Positions 8,288 to 19,788 of a stretch of 64,000 nucleotides of DNA are shown here, in pieces. The position numbers were made by a program, and so were the translations under genes. Position 1 is the stretch's first letter. Every line of letters begins with the position of its first letter. The notes below the pieces were generated by a model. It was not told the origin of the DNA. It made no database searches and saw only the letters and a list, made by a program, of their open reading frames with translations. The stretch is from Mycobacterium sp. 4858 (lineage in GTDB: Bacteria > Actinomycetota > Actinomycetes > Mycobacteriales > Mycobacteriaceae), in NCBI RefSeq assembly GCF_900240975.1, contig NZ_LT968775.1, positions 1,724,715 to 1,788,714 of the forward strand. The letters run 5' to 3'.

Positions 8288-8318
8288 ACGCTAGAAATCA
8301 CCGATCGACATGTCAATC
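8288..8318 (-). promoter_or_regulatory. Leaderless promoter with operator-like palindrome
   Basis: The minus strand has TTGACA (8316-8311), a 17-bp spacer and TAGCGT (8293-8288), then 6 nt to ATG 8281. A near-perfect 16-bp palindrome centred on ACATGT (8303-8318) covers the -35 box, a typical placement for a repressor operator. The likely regulator is not in the window. Confidence 0.65.
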
Positions 8319-8729
8319 GTGTGCCGCCATCCGGGATTGCCGGGCAGATGAGCCGGCACATGCGGCCCGCCAGATGCGTTTTGCCCCACCGAGCGAATGC
8401 CGAATTTGTTCCGCAAGTCACATTTCTGAAGACCACCTGAAGAAAGCGCGATTGCGGGCTCGCACAATTTGCCCATCGGTAGGATCCGAGATCTAATCAA
8501 CCCAACGCATGGCTTATGGTCGCGCGGATCTGTCACGGTGCGCGGAGGCATTTCACTCTTCGTGTGAGAAGGGGGAATCCTGTTGTTACCCAGACTGATT
8601 CGCGGGGGCTGGTTGGATTCGGCATCGAGGGCGACGACTCAGACGCTACCACTGAAACTTCGGCCAGCAGCCAATTTGTGAATTGCGATCGGGAACGGCG
8701 CGGACGACTTTGTTGTTTACGCCGCGCGC
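8319..8729. other. Intergenic region between divergent nmo-like gene and PKS
   Basis: About 410 bp, with more A/T-rich patches than its neighbours. It should hold the promoter of the PKS operon, but I find no convincing -35/-10 pair. Short reading frames here show no recognisable motif. It lies where M. tuberculosis carries the TetR gene Rv1534, so the regulator was probably lost or replaced. Confidence 0.5.
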
Positions 8730-8736
8730 AGGAGGT
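8730..8736 (+). promoter_or_regulatory. Ribosome binding site that fixes a TTG start for the PKS
   Basis: AGGAGGT lies 8 nt before TTG 8745. It supports this rare start codon; the next in-frame GTG is inside the conserved N-terminus. Confidence 0.75.
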
Positions 8737-8744
8737 GAGCGACC

Positions 8745-11700
8745 TTGGGCCAAACAGAGGTGACCCCGGTTGCCGTGATTGGCATGGCGTGTCGGCTTCC
8801 CGGGGGGATCGACTCGCCGGCCCAGTTGCGGGAGGCGCTGTTGCGCGGTGACGACCTGGTCACCGAGATCCCGCTGGACCGCTGGGACGCCGACGAGCAT
8901 TACGATCCCGAGCCGGGCGTGCCCGGTCGCTCAGTGTGCCGGTGGGGCGCATTCCTCGACGACGTCGCGGGCTTCGATGCGGACTTCTTCGGAATCAGCG
9001 AGCGTGAGGCAACCGCGATCGATCCCCAACACCGCTTGCTGTTGGAGACCTCGTGGGAGGCGATCGAACACGCAGGTGTGGACCCGGCGACGTTGACCGG
9101 CTCGCGGACCGGCGTGTTCGTCGGATTGATGCATGACGACCACACGTTGCGAACGGCCGATGCCGGCGCACTGGATGAGCCGTACGGATTCATGGGCAAC
9201 AGTTTCGCCGTGGCGTCCGGGCGCATCGCCTACGCCCTGGGGGTACACGGGCCGGCGCTCACGGTGGACACCGCATGCTCGTCCGGGCTGGTCGCCGTGC
9301 ATTTGGCATGCCGCAGCCTGCACGACGGCGAAAGCGACCTGGCGCTGGCGGGAGGCGCCACTGTGTTGTTGGAACCGCGGAAGCTCGCCGCAGGTTCGGC
9401 GCAGGGCATGCTCTCCGCGACCGGACGTTGTCGCGCCTTCGACGTCGGGGCGGACGGATTCGTGTCCTCCGAGGGCTGTGCCGTGGTGTTGCTCAAACGG
9501 TTGCCGGATGCGCTGCGCGACGGTGACCGGATTCTGGCTGTGGTGCGCGGTACGGCCGTCAACCAAGATGGCCACACCACGAGCCTTGCGACACCGTCGC
9601 ACACGGCGCAGACCGCGGTGTACCGGGCGGCGCTGGCCGCGGCGGGCGTTGACCCCGGCACCGTAGGCATGGTGGAGGCGCATGGCACCGGCACTCCGGT
9701 GGGCGACCCGATCGAATACGCCAGTCTGGCTGAGGTTTACGGTGTCGAAGGCCCGTGCGCCCTGACGTCGGTGAAGACCAACTTCGGCCATACCCAGTCC
9801 GCCGCAGGAACATTGGGTCTGATCAAGACGATCATCGCCCTGCAAAATGGTGAGATCCCGCAGAATCTGCACTTCGCCCGCCTGCCCGATGACCTGGCCC
9901 AGATTGAGACCAATCTTTTTGTACCACAGGCGATTACACCGTGGCCAAGCAACAGCGCCGAACCCCGGCGGGCGGCGGTGTCGTCGTACGGCGTGTCGGG
10001 AACCAACGCCCACGCCATTGTGGAGCAAGCTCCCGAGACCACTGCCGCAGGAAACTCCGGATCCGCGGCGGCGGGTCCGGAGTTGTTCGCGTTGTCAGCC
10101 GGCTCCGCGGACGGCCTGCGGGATACCGCCAAGCGGCTGGCCGGCTGGATACAAGAGCGCGCCGACTCGGTCAAGCTGTCGGATGTGGCCTACACGCTGG
10201 CGCGGCGGCGGGCCCACCGGCCGGTGCGCACGGTCGTGGTGGCCGGCAGTACCCAGGACCTGGCCGTAGCGCTGCATGAGGTCGCCGGCAGCGAGACGCC
10301 ATTTCAGGCGGCGCTCGGACGCGGTGACCGTGGGCCGGTGTGGGTGTTCTCCGGACAGGGTTCGCAGTGGGCTCGCATGGGTGCTGACCTGCTGGCCAGC
10401 GAGCCGGTGTTTGCCGCCACCGTCGCAGAAGTCGAGCCGCTGATAGTGCGCGGGTCCGGGTTTTCGGTGACCGAGGCGATGTCGTCGCCGCAGTCCCTCA
10501 CCGGCATCGACAAAGTACAACCGACCATCTTCACCATGCAGGTCGCCCTGGCGGCCACCCTGAACTCTTACGGCGTGCGGCCCGGCGCGGTCGTCGGACA
10601 TTCCCTCGGCGAGACGGCCGCCGCGGTGGTCGCGGGAGCGCTGTCGCTGGAAGACGGGTTGCGTGTCATTTGCCGCCGGTCACGACTGATGTCGCGCATC
10701 GCAGGTGCCGGCGCGATGGCCTCGGTGGAACTGCCCGCCCCGCAGGTGCTCTCAGAACTGATGGCGCGCGGCATCGACGACGTCGTGGTCGCCGTGATGG
10801 CCTCACCGACGTCCACGGTCATCGGCGGCGCCATTCCTACGGTCCGGGAGTTGGTCGCGGCGTGGACGGCACGTGACGTTCTGGCTCGCGAGATCGCCGT
10901 TGATGTCGCCTCTCATTCGCCTCAAGTCGATCCGATCCTCGACGAGCTGTACGACGTCCTCGGGGAGCTCGCTCCGAAGACACCCGAGGTGCCGTTTTAT
11001 TCGGCGACCCTGTTCGACCCCCGCGAGGAGCCGGTGTGCGACGCCGATTACTGGCTGGACAATCTGCGTCACGCGGTGCGATTCGGCGCGGCGGTGCAGG
11101 CCGCGCTGGAAGACGGGCATCGCGTGTTCGTCGAACTCTCGCCACACCCGCTGCTGACCTATGCCGTTGAGCAGACCGCCGCCAGCCTCGACACGCCGGT
11201 GGCCGCATTGGCCGCGATGCGCCGCGAGCAGTCACTGCCGCACGGTATGCGCGGTCTGCTGGCCGCCGTGCACAGCGTGGGCGCCGCGGTGGATTTCTCG
11301 GTGCTCTACCCCACCGGCAACCTGCTGGACGTACCGCTGCCCTCGTGGACGCACCGTCAGCTGCTCCTCGGCCGCGACGGTCACGACGATCGGTCGCGGG
11401 CCGGGTCCATCGTCGCCGTACATCCGTTATTGGGCGCTCATGTGCGCCTGCCGGAGGAGCCGGAGCGCCATGCCTGGCAGGCCGAGGTCGGCACCGCGGT
11501 GCTGCCCTGGTTGACCGATCACCGGATACACGAAGTGGCGGCTCTTCCCGGGGCCGCCTACTGCGAGATGGCACTGACCGCGGCACGCACCGTCCTCGGC
11601 GACGCTGCCGAGGTCCGCGACGTCCGCTTCGAGGAGATGTTGTTGGCGGATCACGACACACCGCTATCGGCGCTCGCCACGGTGACATCGCCCCATGCCG

Positions 11701-14700
11701 CCGACTTCGCCGTCGAGACCTTCCAGGAAAACGAACGGGTCCGGCGGGCCACCGCGGTCCTACACGCGGCGGCGATCGAGGAGGAACCACCCACGTACGA
11801 CGTGACCACCCTGCTCGCGGCCCACCCATGCCGCATCGAGGGCGCCGAGATGCGGAAGCGGTTCGACGAACACGGTGTCCAGTACGGCCCCGCTTTCACC
11901 GGACTGACCGCGGCGCGCACTCCGGTGGGGACCGCCAGCACGGTGCTGGCCGAGGTCGCGTTGCCGGCGTCGATCCGCTCACAGCAGAGCGCCTACCGGA
12001 TTCACCCCGCCCTCCTGGACGCTTGCTTCCAGTCGATCGGGGCGACGTCCAAGGCGCAGAACGTGGGTAGCGGCGGTCTGCTCCTGCCGTTGGGCGTGCG
12101 CCGGATCCGCGCCTACGCTTCCGCCCGAACCGCCCACTACTGCTATACGCGGGTCACCAGCGTCGACGAGACCGGATTCGAGGCCGACCTCGATGTGCTC
12201 GACGATCAGGGGACGGCCCTGCTGAGCATGCAGGGGCTGCAAATCGGCACCGGGGCCGCTGGGGGGACAAACCGCGACCGCGTGCTGAGCGCGCGACTGC
12301 TGACCGTCGAATGGCAACGGCAACAGCTGCCCGAGGGGGATCAGGTCGACGCCGGAAGATGGCTGCTGGTCAGCGCCGCCGCCACGGCGGATGTCGTGGC
12401 CGCCGAGCTGACCGACTCGCTGAAGCTGCTGGGAGCTGAATGCACGACCATCGCCTGGTCGCAGCGTGCCAACCGCCTTGCCGACGCCGCGGTGCTGCGC
12501 GATCAGCCCGGTGCCGGCCGGTTTACCGGTGCGGTCGTGCTCACCGGCCCGAAGGACGGCGGCCCCGGCGGCGAGTGCACCGCCCGCGCCGGCAAGTACG
12601 TCCGCCATGCGGTGCGGATCGTCCGCGAACTGGCAGACCTGCCCGGCGAGCCGCCGCGGCTGTATGTCGTGACCAGGAACGCCCAGACGGTGCTGGCCGC
12701 CGACTGCGCGGATCTCGAGCAGGGCGGCTTGCGCGGCCTGCTGCGGGTGATCGGCACCGAATATCCGCATTTGCGCGCCACCCACATCGACACTGACGAG
12801 CGCACCGGCGTCGAGCAGATCGCGCGCCAGCTACTGAGCGGATCGGAAGAGGACGAAACGGCCTGGCGAGAGGGCGACTGGTTCGCGGCGCGGCTACGGC
12901 TCAGTCCGCTACGCCCAGAGGAACGGCGGACCACTGTAGTCAGCCATCGGCACGACGGCATGCGCCTGCACATCCGCACCCCCGGTGACCTGCAGACCAT
13001 GGAACTCGTTGCGTATGAACGGATTCCGCCCGGGCCGGGACAGATCGAGGTAGCGGTCACCGCGTCCAGCATCAACTTCGCCGACGTGCTGCTCGCCTTC
13101 GGCCGGCACCCCAGCTTCGAGGGGCGGTTGCCGCAGCTGGGCACCGACTTTGCGGGTGTGGTGAGCGCGGTCGGACCCGATGTCACCGCGCACAAGGTCG
13201 GCGACCGCGTCGGCGGCCTCTCCCCCAACGGCTGCTGGAGCACGTTCGTCACCTGTGACGCCGGCGTGACGGTGACGCTGCCGCCCGGGCTCACCGACGC
13301 GCAGGCGGCCGCGGTGCCCACAGCGCACGCCACCGCCTGGTACGGCCTCAACGATCTGGCCCGCATCAAGGCCGGTGAAAAGGTGTTGATCCACTCCGGG
13401 ACCGGCGGGGTGGGACAGGCCGCGATCGCGATCGCCCGCGCCGCAGGAGCGGAGATCTTCGCCACCGCCGGTAGCGCCAAGCGTCGAAACATTCTGCAGG
13501 ACATGGGCATTGAGCATGTCTATGACTCCCGCAGCGTCGAGTTCGCCGAACAGATCCGCCGCGACACCGCTGGGTGCGGCGTCGACGTCGTGCTCAACTC
13601 GTTGACCGGCGCCGCGCAGTTGGCCGGACTGAAGCTGCTGGCGCCGGGCGGACGGTTCGTCGAGATCGGCAAGCGGGACATCTACGGCGACACCAGGCTG
13701 GGACTGTTCCCGTTCCGTCGCAACCTCACGTTCTACGCCGTCGACCTGGGACTGATGTCGCTCACCCATCCGGGGCGGGTCCGGGAGCTGCTGGACACGG
13801 TGTACAAGCTCACCGCCGACGGTCTGCTGCCGATGCCCGAGAGCACGCACTACCCCCTGACCGATGCCGCCACCGCCATCCGGGTGATGAGCGCCGCCGA
13901 ACACACCGGCAAGCTTGTCCTCGACGTTGTCCGCGCCGGGAAGAGCAGTGCGGTCCTGCCCCCGGAAGACGTTCGGGTATTCCGCCCCGACGGTTCCTAC
14001 ATCATCAGCGGCGGCCTCGGTGGCATCGGGCTGTTCCTCGCGGAAAAACTGGCCGCGGCGGGCTGCGGCCGCATCGTGCTCAACTCGCGCTCGATGCCGA
14101 ACCAGCGGGCTCGGGAGACGATCGAGCTGGTCCGGGGGATCGGATCGGACCTCGTCGTGGAATGCGGCGACATCACCCAGCCGGGCACAACGGAGCGTTT
14201 GGTGGCGGTGGCCACTGCCACCGGGCTTCCGGTGCGGGGCGTGCTGCACGCCGCGGCGGTCGTAGAAGACGCCATGCTGAGCGGCATCACCGACGACCTC
14301 CTGGATCGCTGCTGGGCGCCTAAGGTCGACGGCGCCTGGAATTTGCACCGGAGCACGGCTGACCAGCCACTGGACTGGTTCTGCTCGTTCTCCTCGGCGG
14401 CCGCACTGGTAGGTTCGCCGGGTCAAGGCGCCTACGCCGCGGCGAACAGCTGGCTGGACGCCTTCACCCACTGGCGACGGGCCCAGGGCCTTCCTGCGAC
14501 TTCAATCGCGTGGGGCGCCTGGGGTGAGCTCGGGCGCGCCACAACATTCGCAGAAGACGCCGGCACCGCCATCACTCCCGACGAGGGCGCCCACGCCTTC
14601 CAGGCACTGCTGCGCCACGACCGCGCATACACCGGGTACGCGCCGGTCATCGACGCACCGTGGTTGGCTGCGTTTGCACAACGCAGCCGGTTCGCTGAAG

Positions 14701-15011
14701 CGTTCGATTTGACAGGTCAAACCCCAACGGGCGCAACGAAACTGCTCGCCGAGCTGACTACGTTGCCGCACGACCAGTGGGCCACGCGGCTGCGCCGCAT
14801 GGTCTCCGAGCAGGTCAGCTTGATTCTGCGCCGCGCCGTTGACCCGGACCGTCCGCTGTCGGAGTACGGGCTCGACTCGTTGGGCAACCTCGAATTGCGC
14901 ACGCGCATCGAAGCCGAAGCAGGAGTACGGATCAAATCCACCGACATCACCACCATTCGGGGTTTGGCCGCCCACCTGTGCGACACCTTGGCGGAGATCG
15001 CACCACCATGA
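8745..15011 (+). CDS. MAS-type iterative polyketide synthase (Pks5-like)
   Basis: A 2088-residue type I PKS of the mycocerosic acid synthase family. Domains in order: KS (DTACSSGL, catalytic Cys near 177; [22 protein letters not shown]), AT (GHSLGE, Ser near 618), DH ([18 protein letters not shown]), ER ([11 protein letters not shown] near 1553), KR ([15 protein letters not shown] near 1756) and ACP (GLDSLG, Ser near 2044). The full reductive set and length match MAS/Pks5 enzymes, which elongate fatty acyl starters with methylmalonyl-CoA into multimethyl-branched acids. Release is by a PapA-type acyltransferase rather than a thioesterase, and a PapA gene follows 66 bp downstream. The FAAL at 21264 could load the starter. 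The locus position matches the pks5 region of M. tuberculosis and LOS loci of other species. Confidence 0.93.
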   Translation: MGQTEVTPVAVIGMACRLPGGIDSPAQLREALLRGDDLVTEIPLDRWDADEHYDPEPGVPGRSVCRWGAFLDDVAGFDADFFGISEREATAIDPQHRLLLETSWEAIEHAGVDPATLTGSRTGVFVGLMHDDHTLRTADAGALDEPYGFMGNSFAVASGRIAYALGVHGPALTVDTACSSGLVAVHLACRSLHDGESDLALAGGATVLLEPRKLAAGSAQGMLSATGRCRAFDVGADGFVSSEGCAVVLLKRLPDALRDGDRILAVVRGTAVNQDGHTTSLATPSHTAQTAVYRAALAAAGVDPGTVGMVEAHGTGTPVGDPIEYASLAEVYGVEGPCALTSVKTNFGHTQSAAGTLGLIKTIIALQNGEIPQNLHFARLPDDLAQIETNLFVPQAITPWPSNSAEPRRAAVSSYGVSGTNAHAIVEQAPETTAAGNSGSAAAGPELFALSAGSADGLRDTAKRLAGWIQERADSVKLSDVAYTLARRRAHRPVRTVVVAGSTQDLAVALHEVAGSETPFQAALGRGDRGPVWVFSGQGSQWARMGADLLASEPVFAATVAEVEPLIVRGSGFSVTEAMSSPQSLTGIDKVQPTIFTMQVALAATLNSYGVRPGAVVGHSLGETAAAVVAGALSLEDGLRVICRRSRLMSRIAGAGAMASVELPAPQVLSELMARGIDDVVVAVMASPTSTVIGGAIPTVRELVAAWTARDVLAREIAVDVASHSPQVDPILDELYDVLGELAPKTPEVPFYSATLFDPREEPVCDADYWLDNLRHAVRFGAAVQAALEDGHRVFVELSPHPLLTYAVEQTAASLDTPVAALAAMRREQSLPHGMRGLLAAVHSVGAAVDFSVLYPTGNLLDVPLPSWTHRQLLLGRDGHDDRSRAGSIVAVHPLLGAHVRLPEEPERHAWQAEVGTAVLPWLTDHRIHEVAALPGAAYCEMALTAARTVLGDAAEVRDVRFEEMLLADHDTPLSALATVTSPHAADFAVETFQENERVRRATAVLHAAAIEEEPPTYDVTTLLAAHPCRIEGAEMRKRFDEHGVQYGPAFTGLTAARTPVGTASTVLAEVALPASIRSQQSAYRIHPALLDACFQSIGATSKAQNVGSGGLLLPLGVRRIRAYASARTAHYCYTRVTSVDETGFEADLDVLDDQGTALLSMQGLQIGTGAAGGTNRDRVLSARLLTVEWQRQQLPEGDQVDAGRWLLVSAAATADVVAAELTDSLKLLGAECTTIAWSQRANRLADAAVLRDQPGAGRFTGAVVLTGPKDGGPGGECTARAGKYVRHAVRIVRELADLPGEPPRLYVVTRNAQTVLAADCADLEQGGLRGLLRVIGTEYPHLRATHIDTDERTGVEQIARQLLSGSEEDETAWREGDWFAARLRLSPLRPEERRTTVVSHRHDGMRLHIRTPGDLQTMELVAYERIPPGPGQIEVAVTASSINFADVLLAFGRHPSFEGRLPQLGTDFAGVVSAVGPDVTAHKVGDRVGGLSPNGCWSTFVTCDAGVTVTLPPGLTDAQAAAVPTAHATAWYGLNDLARIKAGEKVLIHSGTGGVGQAAIAIARAAGAEIFATAGSAKRRNILQDMGIEHVYDSRSVEFAEQIRRDTAGCGVDVVLNSLTGAAQLAGLKLLAPGGRFVEIGKRDIYGDTRLGLFPFRRNLTFYAVDLGLMSLTHPGRVRELLDTVYKLTADGLLPMPESTHYPLTDAATAIRVMSAAEHTGKLVLDVVRAGKSSAVLPPEDVRVFRPDGSYIISGGLGGIGLFLAEKLAAAGCGRIVLNSRSMPNQRARETIELVRGIGSDLVVECGDITQPGTTERLVAVATATGLPVRGVLHAAAVVEDAMLSGITDDLLDRCWAPKVDGAWNLHRSTADQPLDWFCSFSSAAALVGSPGQGAYAAANSWLDAFTHWRRAQGLPATSIAWGAWGELGRATTFAEDAGTAITPDEGAHAFQALLRHDRAYTGYAPVIDAPWLAAFAQRSRFAEAFDLTGQTPTGATKLLAELTTLPHDQWATRLRRMVSEQVSLILRRAVDPDRPLSEYGLDSLGNLELRTRIEAEAGVRIKSTDITTIRGLAAHLCDTLAEIAPP

Positions 15012-15077
15012 CATGCCGGGTTGATTGACATCGCAGTATCCGCTCAACGCGGCGACCGGCGGCAGAGGGGAGGAATC

Positions 15078-16598
15078 GTGGTTCTAGTAGGGAAAGTCGA
15101 AGTGGGACCCATCCACCAGTGGATGCCGGCTCCGGGTTCCGTCGTGAGTTGGCAGGCATCACCTGCGTCGCTCGAGAAAGCCCGGCAGGCGCCGATCAGT
15201 ACGGTACCCCCCAGCTACCAGCAGGCCCAACACCTGCGTCGCTTCAGCGAAAATGCCGCCCGCGGAATCGATATGTCACGGCTGCTCACTGCCGGCTGGG
15301 ACATACCCGGTCGATGCGACATCCGCGTCATGACGCACGTCATCAACGCGCACCTGCGCCGGCACGACGCCTACCACAGTTGGTTCGAGTTCGCGGATGA
15401 CCAACGCATCGTCCGGCGGACCATAAGTGAGGCCGCCGGTATCAAGTTCGCCCCGGTCAAGCACGGTGTGATGACTTCGGCCGAAGTGCGAGGCCTCGTC
15501 CTGGACACCCCAAATCCGCTGTGTTGGGATTCCTTCCGCTTCATCGTCATTCAGCGCGAGGACGACTTCACCTTTTGCCTGTGTGTCGACCACCTCCACA
15601 TAGACGCGATGTTCGTGGGCGTGGGATTCGCCGAGATCCACCTGATGTACGCCGCGTTGGTGGCCGGCAGGGCTCCGCTCCCGCTCCCCGAGGCAGGCAG
15701 CTACGACGACTACTGCGTTCGGCAACATCGGGAGTTGTCCGCGCTGACCTTGGAGTCGCGCCAAGTGCGGCGCTGGGTCGACTTCTTCGAAGAGAACGAC
15801 GGTACCCTGCCGCAATTCCCCCTGCCGCTGGGTAAGGGGCCGGTCCCATGCGACATGTTGAGCGTGCAGTTGCTGGACGAGCAACAAACCGCCCGGTTCG
15901 AATCCGCTTGCGTGGCGGCGGGCGCGCGTTTCAGTGGTGGTGTGTTCGCCTGCGCCGGCCTGGCGGAACACGAATTGACCGGCACCGGAACGTATCACGG
16001 GGTGATTCCGGTCGATACCCGCAGATCTCGGGCCGAGCTGCTGACGACGGGTTGGTTTGTCGGCTTCGTTCCGTTGACCGTCCCGGTGACCGGCTCCTTC
16101 GCTGACACCGCCCGCGCCGCTCAGGAGTCCTTCGATTCCGGCAAAGACCTCGCGAACGTGCCGATCGAGCGCGTCGTGGAGGTGGCGCCGTGGCTGCGAA
16201 TGCCGCAACGTGGGGCTCCCTTACTGTTTTTCCTCGATGCCGGTGTTCCTCCCCTGTCCGCTCTCGTCAATGCACACCTGGAGGGCGTCAACGCCAGGCT
16301 CTACCACGACGGCAGAATCCCGTCTCAAGTGGCGATCCGGGTGAATCGGCTCGAAAACGAAACCCAGGCAATCGTGTTGTTCCCCGATAATCCGATCGCC
16401 CGTAAATCGGTGCATCGCTATCTGGCAGCGATGAAATCCGTGTACACCCGTGTCGCGGACGGCGGCCACGCGGTGGCATCGCCGCGCAACGGCGCTGCGG
16501 CCCAGCAGCAGTCGGCTTGTCGACCCGAGCCCCGCAAACGCCGGTCCGGCTCGGGCCCCTCCCAACCGGCGAAGCGGCTTGCACATCCGTTCGGCTGA
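15078..16598 (+). CDS. PapA-family acyltransferase
   Basis: A 506-residue polyketide-associated acyltransferase of the condensation-domain superfamily. The N-terminus VGPIHQWMPAPGSVVSWQA is typical of PapA proteins, and the catalytic HxxxD is seen as DHLHID near residue 170. No clear DFGWG motif is seen. The start is GTG 15078 with GGGGAGGA just upstream; the longer in-frame start at 15021 has no such site. PapA proteins move the finished acyl chain from the PKS ACP to a sugar or alcohol acceptor. Coupling to the PKS upstream and the glycosyltransferase downstream suggests it acylates a glycan or trehalose-type acceptor. The C-terminal about 40 residues are basic and low-complexity. Confidence 0.88.
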   Translation: MVLVGKVEVGPIHQWMPAPGSVVSWQASPASLEKARQAPISTVPPSYQQAQHLRRFSENAARGIDMSRLLTAGWDIPGRCDIRVMTHVINAHLRRHDAYHSWFEFADDQRIVRRTISEAAGIKFAPVKHGVMTSAEVRGLVLDTPNPLCWDSFRFIVIQREDDFTFCLCVDHLHIDAMFVGVGFAEIHLMYAALVAGRAPLPLPEAGSYDDYCVRQHRELSALTLESRQVRRWVDFFEENDGTLPQFPLPLGKGPVPCDMLSVQLLDEQQTARFESACVAAGARFSGGVFACAGLAEHELTGTGTYHGVIPVDTRRSRAELLTTGWFVGFVPLTVPVTGSFADTARAAQESFDSGKDLANVPIERVVEVAPWLRMPQRGAPLLFFLDAGVPPLSALVNAHLEGVNARLYHDGRIPSQVAIRVNRLENETQAIVLFPDNPIARKSVHRYLAAMKSVYTRVADGGHAVASPRNGAAAQQQSACRPEPRKRRSGSGPSQPAKRLAHPFG

Positions 16599-16613
16599 GG
16601 CAAGGGATTTCAG

Positions 16614-17843
16614 ATGAAGTTCGCTCTGGCCGTCTACGGCTCGCGCGGCGATGTCGAGCCGCACGCCGCGGTCGGTCGGGAGCTGCTGCGTCGAGGTCAC
16701 GAAGTGCGCATGGCGGTCCCGCCCGACCTGCGCGGCCTGGCCGAGTCGGCCGGCATTACGGCGGTCGACTATGGACCGGACACGCGGGACGTGCTCTTCG
16801 GCAAGAAGACGAATCCGATCCGGTTGCTGTCCACATCGAAGGGGTTCTTCGGCCAGACATGGGCGGACATGGGTTCGACGCTGGCGTCGCTCACGCACGG
16901 GGCTGATCTGCTGTTGACCGCCGTGGCACAGCAGGGACTGGCCGCCAATGTTGCGGAATACCAGGGCATTCCGTTGGCGTGCCTGCACTGGATGCCGATG
17001 CGAGTCAACGGCCGGCTTCTTCCCGGCGTGCCATCGCCGTTGATCCGCTCCGCGGTTGCGGCGTTCTGGTCGGGGTACTGGCAGGTGACGAAGACCGCCG
17101 AAGAGGACCAGCGCCGCAGGCTGGGCTTGCCGAAGGCAATCGGGTCCTCGACGCGACGGATCGTGGAAAGCGGATCGCTTGAGATCCAGGCGTACGACGA
17201 TTTCCTCTTTCCCGGGCTGGCGGCCGAGTGGGCGGAGTGGGGTGACCGGCGGCCCTTCGTCGGGGCGTTGACGCTGGAGCTACCGACGGCTGTCGACGCG
17301 GAAGTCTTGTCGTGGATTGCTGCCGGAACACCGCCGATTTACTTCGGCTTCGGCAGTACGCCGGTCCGGTCGCACGCCGACACGGTTGCCATGATCAGCG
17401 CGGCATGTGCGCAATTGGGCGAGCGAGCGTTGATCTACTCTGGCGCGGACGGTTGGGATTGCGCAACCGGTGTCGACCACGTCAAAATGGTTGGGGCACT
17501 GAATTATGCGACCGTCTTTCCCGCTTGCCGCGCGATCGTCCATCACGGTGGCGCAGGCACCACGGCCGCGAGCATGCGGGCCGGCGTCCCCACGTTGGTC
17601 CTTTGGATCAGGAACGAGCAGCCGCTCTGGGGGGCGGTCGTCAAGCGAATGAACGTCGGTGCTGCCCAACGTCTCTCGAGCGTCACCGAAAAGTCGCTGG
17701 TAGCGAGCCTGCGTTCCATCCTCAGGCCTGAATATGCCCTTCGAGCCCGCGAAGTGGCCGCCAGGATGACCAAGCCCTCGGTCAGCGCGACGGCCGCAGC
17801 GGACCTCTTGGAAAACGCCGCCCAGCGAGGCCAATTCGGCTGA
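16614..17843 (+). CDS. GT1-family (UGT/GtfA-like) glycosyltransferase
   Basis: A 409-residue GT-B glycosyltransferase. The N-terminus MKFALAVYGSRGDVEPHAAV is the acceptor-side signature of the mycobacterial/antibiotic Gtf family, and HHGGAGTTAASMRAGVP near residue 309 is the nucleotide-sugar-binding block. Close family members in mycobacteria are the glycopeptidolipid Gtfs and Rv1524/Rv1526c, which lie near pks5 in M. tuberculosis. It would transfer a sugar from an NDP or TDP donor to a lipid or peptidolipid; the sugar cannot be read. It begins 15 bp after the PapA gene and its stop overlaps the next ATG by one base, so the genes are translationally coupled. Confidence 0.9.
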   Translation: MKFALAVYGSRGDVEPHAAVGRELLRRGHEVRMAVPPDLRGLAESAGITAVDYGPDTRDVLFGKKTNPIRLLSTSKGFFGQTWADMGSTLASLTHGADLLLTAVAQQGLAANVAEYQGIPLACLHWMPMRVNGRLLPGVPSPLIRSAVAAFWSGYWQVTKTAEEDQRRRLGLPKAIGSSTRRIVESGSLEIQAYDDFLFPGLAAEWAEWGDRRPFVGALTLELPTAVDAEVLSWIAAGTPPIYFGFGSTPVRSHADTVAMISAACAQLGERALIYSGADGWDCATGVDHVKMVGALNYATVFPACRAIVHHGGAGTTAASMRAGVPTLVLWIRNEQPLWGAVVKRMNVGAAQRLSSVTEKSLVASLRSILRPEYALRAREVAARMTKPSVSATAAADLLENAAQRGQFG

Positions 17844-18559
17844 TGCACATCGTTCTCGCGCTGGCAATTTTCGCGGCGGCCAACCCCATCCGTCTCGGCA
17901 TCGCGCTTGTCCTGATTTCGCGGCCGCGGCCCATGCTCAACCTGTTCACGTTCTGGCTCGGAGCCACGATAACGGGGATCACGACGGGCCTGGCTGCGTT
18001 GATAGGGGTGCACGGCTTTGCGCCGGCGTTCATCCAAAGCGTGTCGGCCCTGGGCCAAAGCCCCGCTGCCCGACATGCTCAAGTTGGGATTGGTCTGGCC
18101 ATGCTATCGGTCACGGCGTTGACCGCCGTGGGTTTTTCAGTCCGGCGAACGCAGGTCTCGGGCGGCGCTCCCCCGGCGACGCTACCGGGGGCCGATGGAC
18201 CGAACACGTTCGCACGGCTTCGGGGCCGCGCCGAAAATGTGCTGGAAGGCGAGCGTTTGTCTGTGCCGTTTGTGGTCGGGCTCGGCTCCGGATTTCCCGC
18301 CGCCGAGTATCCGGTCGCACTCGCAGTCACCATGGCTTCGGGCGGCCCCATCGGCATGCAGATCAGCGCTGTCATCATGTTCGTGGCCGTGAACCTTGCG
18401 ATCATCGAAATTCCGCTCATCAGCTACTGGGCGACGCCGGCGCACACGAAAGCGGCGATGCTGCGGTTGCACGACTGGGTGCGGCCTCGCCGCCGGCGGA
18501 TCGTGGCCATCATTGTCACCGCGGTGGGAGTCTTGTTGGTGGCCAACGGGATGAGCTAG
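17843..18559 (+). CDS. GAP-family (Sap/GAP) integral membrane lipid-export protein
   Basis: A 238-residue protein with about six transmembrane segments, including IVLALAIFAAANPIRLGIALVL, LFTFWLGATITGITTGLAAL, IGLAMLSVTALTAVGF, ISAVIMFVAVNLAIIEIPLI and IVAIIVTAVGVLLVANGM. The N-terminal AAANPIRLG segment is characteristic of the GPL-addressing protein (GAP) family, needed for glycopeptidolipid transport to the surface in M. smegmatis; paralogues serve LOS and sulfolipid-type lipids. Its ATG overlaps the stop of the glycosyltransferase (TGATG). As the last gene of the PKS operon it probably helps export the product made by the operon. Confidence 0.85.
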   Translation: MHIVLALAIFAAANPIRLGIALVLISRPRPMLNLFTFWLGATITGITTGLAALIGVHGFAPAFIQSVSALGQSPAARHAQVGIGLAMLSVTALTAVGFSVRRTQVSGGAPPATLPGADGPNTFARLRGRAENVLEGERLSVPFVVGLGSGFPAAEYPVALAVTMASGGPIGMQISAVIMFVAVNLAIIEIPLISYWATPAHTKAAMLRLHDWVRPRRRRIVAIIVTAVGVLLVANGMS

Positions 18560-18595
18560 CGGTCCTGCTTCATGCGGCGCCGTCCGCCGATTGGT

Positions 18596-19660
18596 TCAGC
18601 GATACGAATCCCGGCGCCGGATAGCCTCCACTAACCGTGCGGACTCATTAACGAAGAGCCTGTTCGCGAGCACCGCGTAGCCGCTGGGCCTTACCCAGGA
18701 ATGCGGCCCGCAGCCGAGCCTGTCCAGGTTGGATTCGATCAACTCGTACGGGTAAGCAGTGTGTTGCTGGATGAAGTCGCCCAGGTGCGCCATGGAGTCG
18801 TGCCACGGCTTGTTTTGCCGAGGCAATTTCGCCTTCAGGAAGGGGAACCGGAGGTGCTCGATCAGGCCGTCCCAGAAGTAAAGGGTGTTGTTGACGGGCC
18901 CGCCGGAGAGAATGCCGGCCCACTGATGCGCCGGTGAGCGACCGTGCGCCGCTTTGACACTGGCGGGAGAGACCAGCGTTTTGATGCGCAGCCCTGCTTG
19001 ACGAGCACGCCTGGACAACCCGACCTCGTATTCCCAGATCAGATGCCCTTTGACGACGAGGTACCGGAAGTCGGTCCAGAAGTCGTTGAGAAACGGGCGG
19101 GTACGCGAGTTGAGGTCCCAGACCACAAAGAAGGACTGCAGGTGTGGGATCCACTCGGCGTTTTCGATAGGGCCATACATGTCGGCATCGTGGAACGCGT
19201 TCCACATTTCTTGTATGGGAAACAGTGGACCGTACACACTGTCGTTGGCGATGACGAACCGGTCGAACTGATCAAGCGACCAGCCATGTTGTCGGAGAAT
19301 GCACCACGCGAGGTGCCAGCTGCCGAAGTCGAGGGAAAGCGTGCGGCGGGTGTAAATGCCGGCACAGAGGTGGCGGATCGAAGCGACCGACTCCGGCGTA
19401 AGCGCGGGCGATCCGGAGACGAAAATGATCGTTGCTCCGAGACCGTGCAGCGCTTTCAGGTAATAGGCGACGTAAGGATCGACGATCCCCTCGGGGTCGA
19501 AATGCGCGAAAAGAACCAGCGTGCGACGGCCGGCCGGAGGCTGCGGCGAAAGCTCCTGGTGGGTTTCGCAAACGAAGCGCAACGCCTCGCCGTCGCGGCG
19601 GTAGCGCGCGGCAGCGGAGGCGCTCTCGGTTGCGGTGCGCAGCGTACTGAGAACTTTCAC
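18596..19660 (-). CDS. RgpF-like (rhamnan synthesis F family) glycan protein
   Basis: A 354-residue protein of the rhamnan synthesis protein F family, recognised by LVLFAHFDPEGIVDPYVAYYL near residue 50, the NDSVYGPLFPI motif near 140 and FVVWDLNSR. Family members take part in polyrhamnose or lipopolysaccharide-type glycan assembly and are likely glycosyltransferases. Here it may add a sugar, perhaps rhamnose, to the lipid made by the surrounding genes; acceptor and donor are not readable. It is transcribed towards the PKS operon with a 36-bp convergent gap. Upstream, 167 bp separate it from the next minus-strand gene, and a terminator lies in that gap, so it probably has its own promoter. 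Confidence 0.8.
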   Translation of the reverse strand: MKVLSTLRTATESASAAARYRRDGEALRFVCETHQELSPQPPAGRRTLVLFAHFDPEGIVDPYVAYYLKALHGLGATIIFVSGSPALTPESVASIRHLCAGIYTRRTLSLDFGSWHLAWCILRQHGWSLDQFDRFVIANDSVYGPLFPIQEMWNAFHDADMYGPIENAEWIPHLQSFFVVWDLNSRTRPFLNDFWTDFRYLVVKGHLIWEYEVGLSRRARQAGLRIKTLVSPASVKAAHGRSPAHQWAGILSGGPVNNTLYFWDGLIEHLRFPFLKAKLPRQNKPWHDSMAHLGDFIQQHTAYPYELIESNLDRLGCGPHSWVRPSGYAVLANRLFVNESARLVEAIRRRDSYR

Positions 19661-19788
19661 GATGCCCCCATAGCTTCCCGCGCGATGGTTCGCCGAGTGA
19701 CTTGAACTCGCAACGTTCCTTGCCGGCGCGAGAAAGTATCGGCGTTAGGTACGGATCGACTTTAGCGATCTACTCGAAACATCGGGAG

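Noticed and set aside
8291..8551. 86-codon minus-strand frame upstream of the nmo-like gene, considered as a remnant of the missing TetR gene
   Set aside because: No helix-turn-helix or TetR motif is visible and it overlaps the promoter of the next gene.
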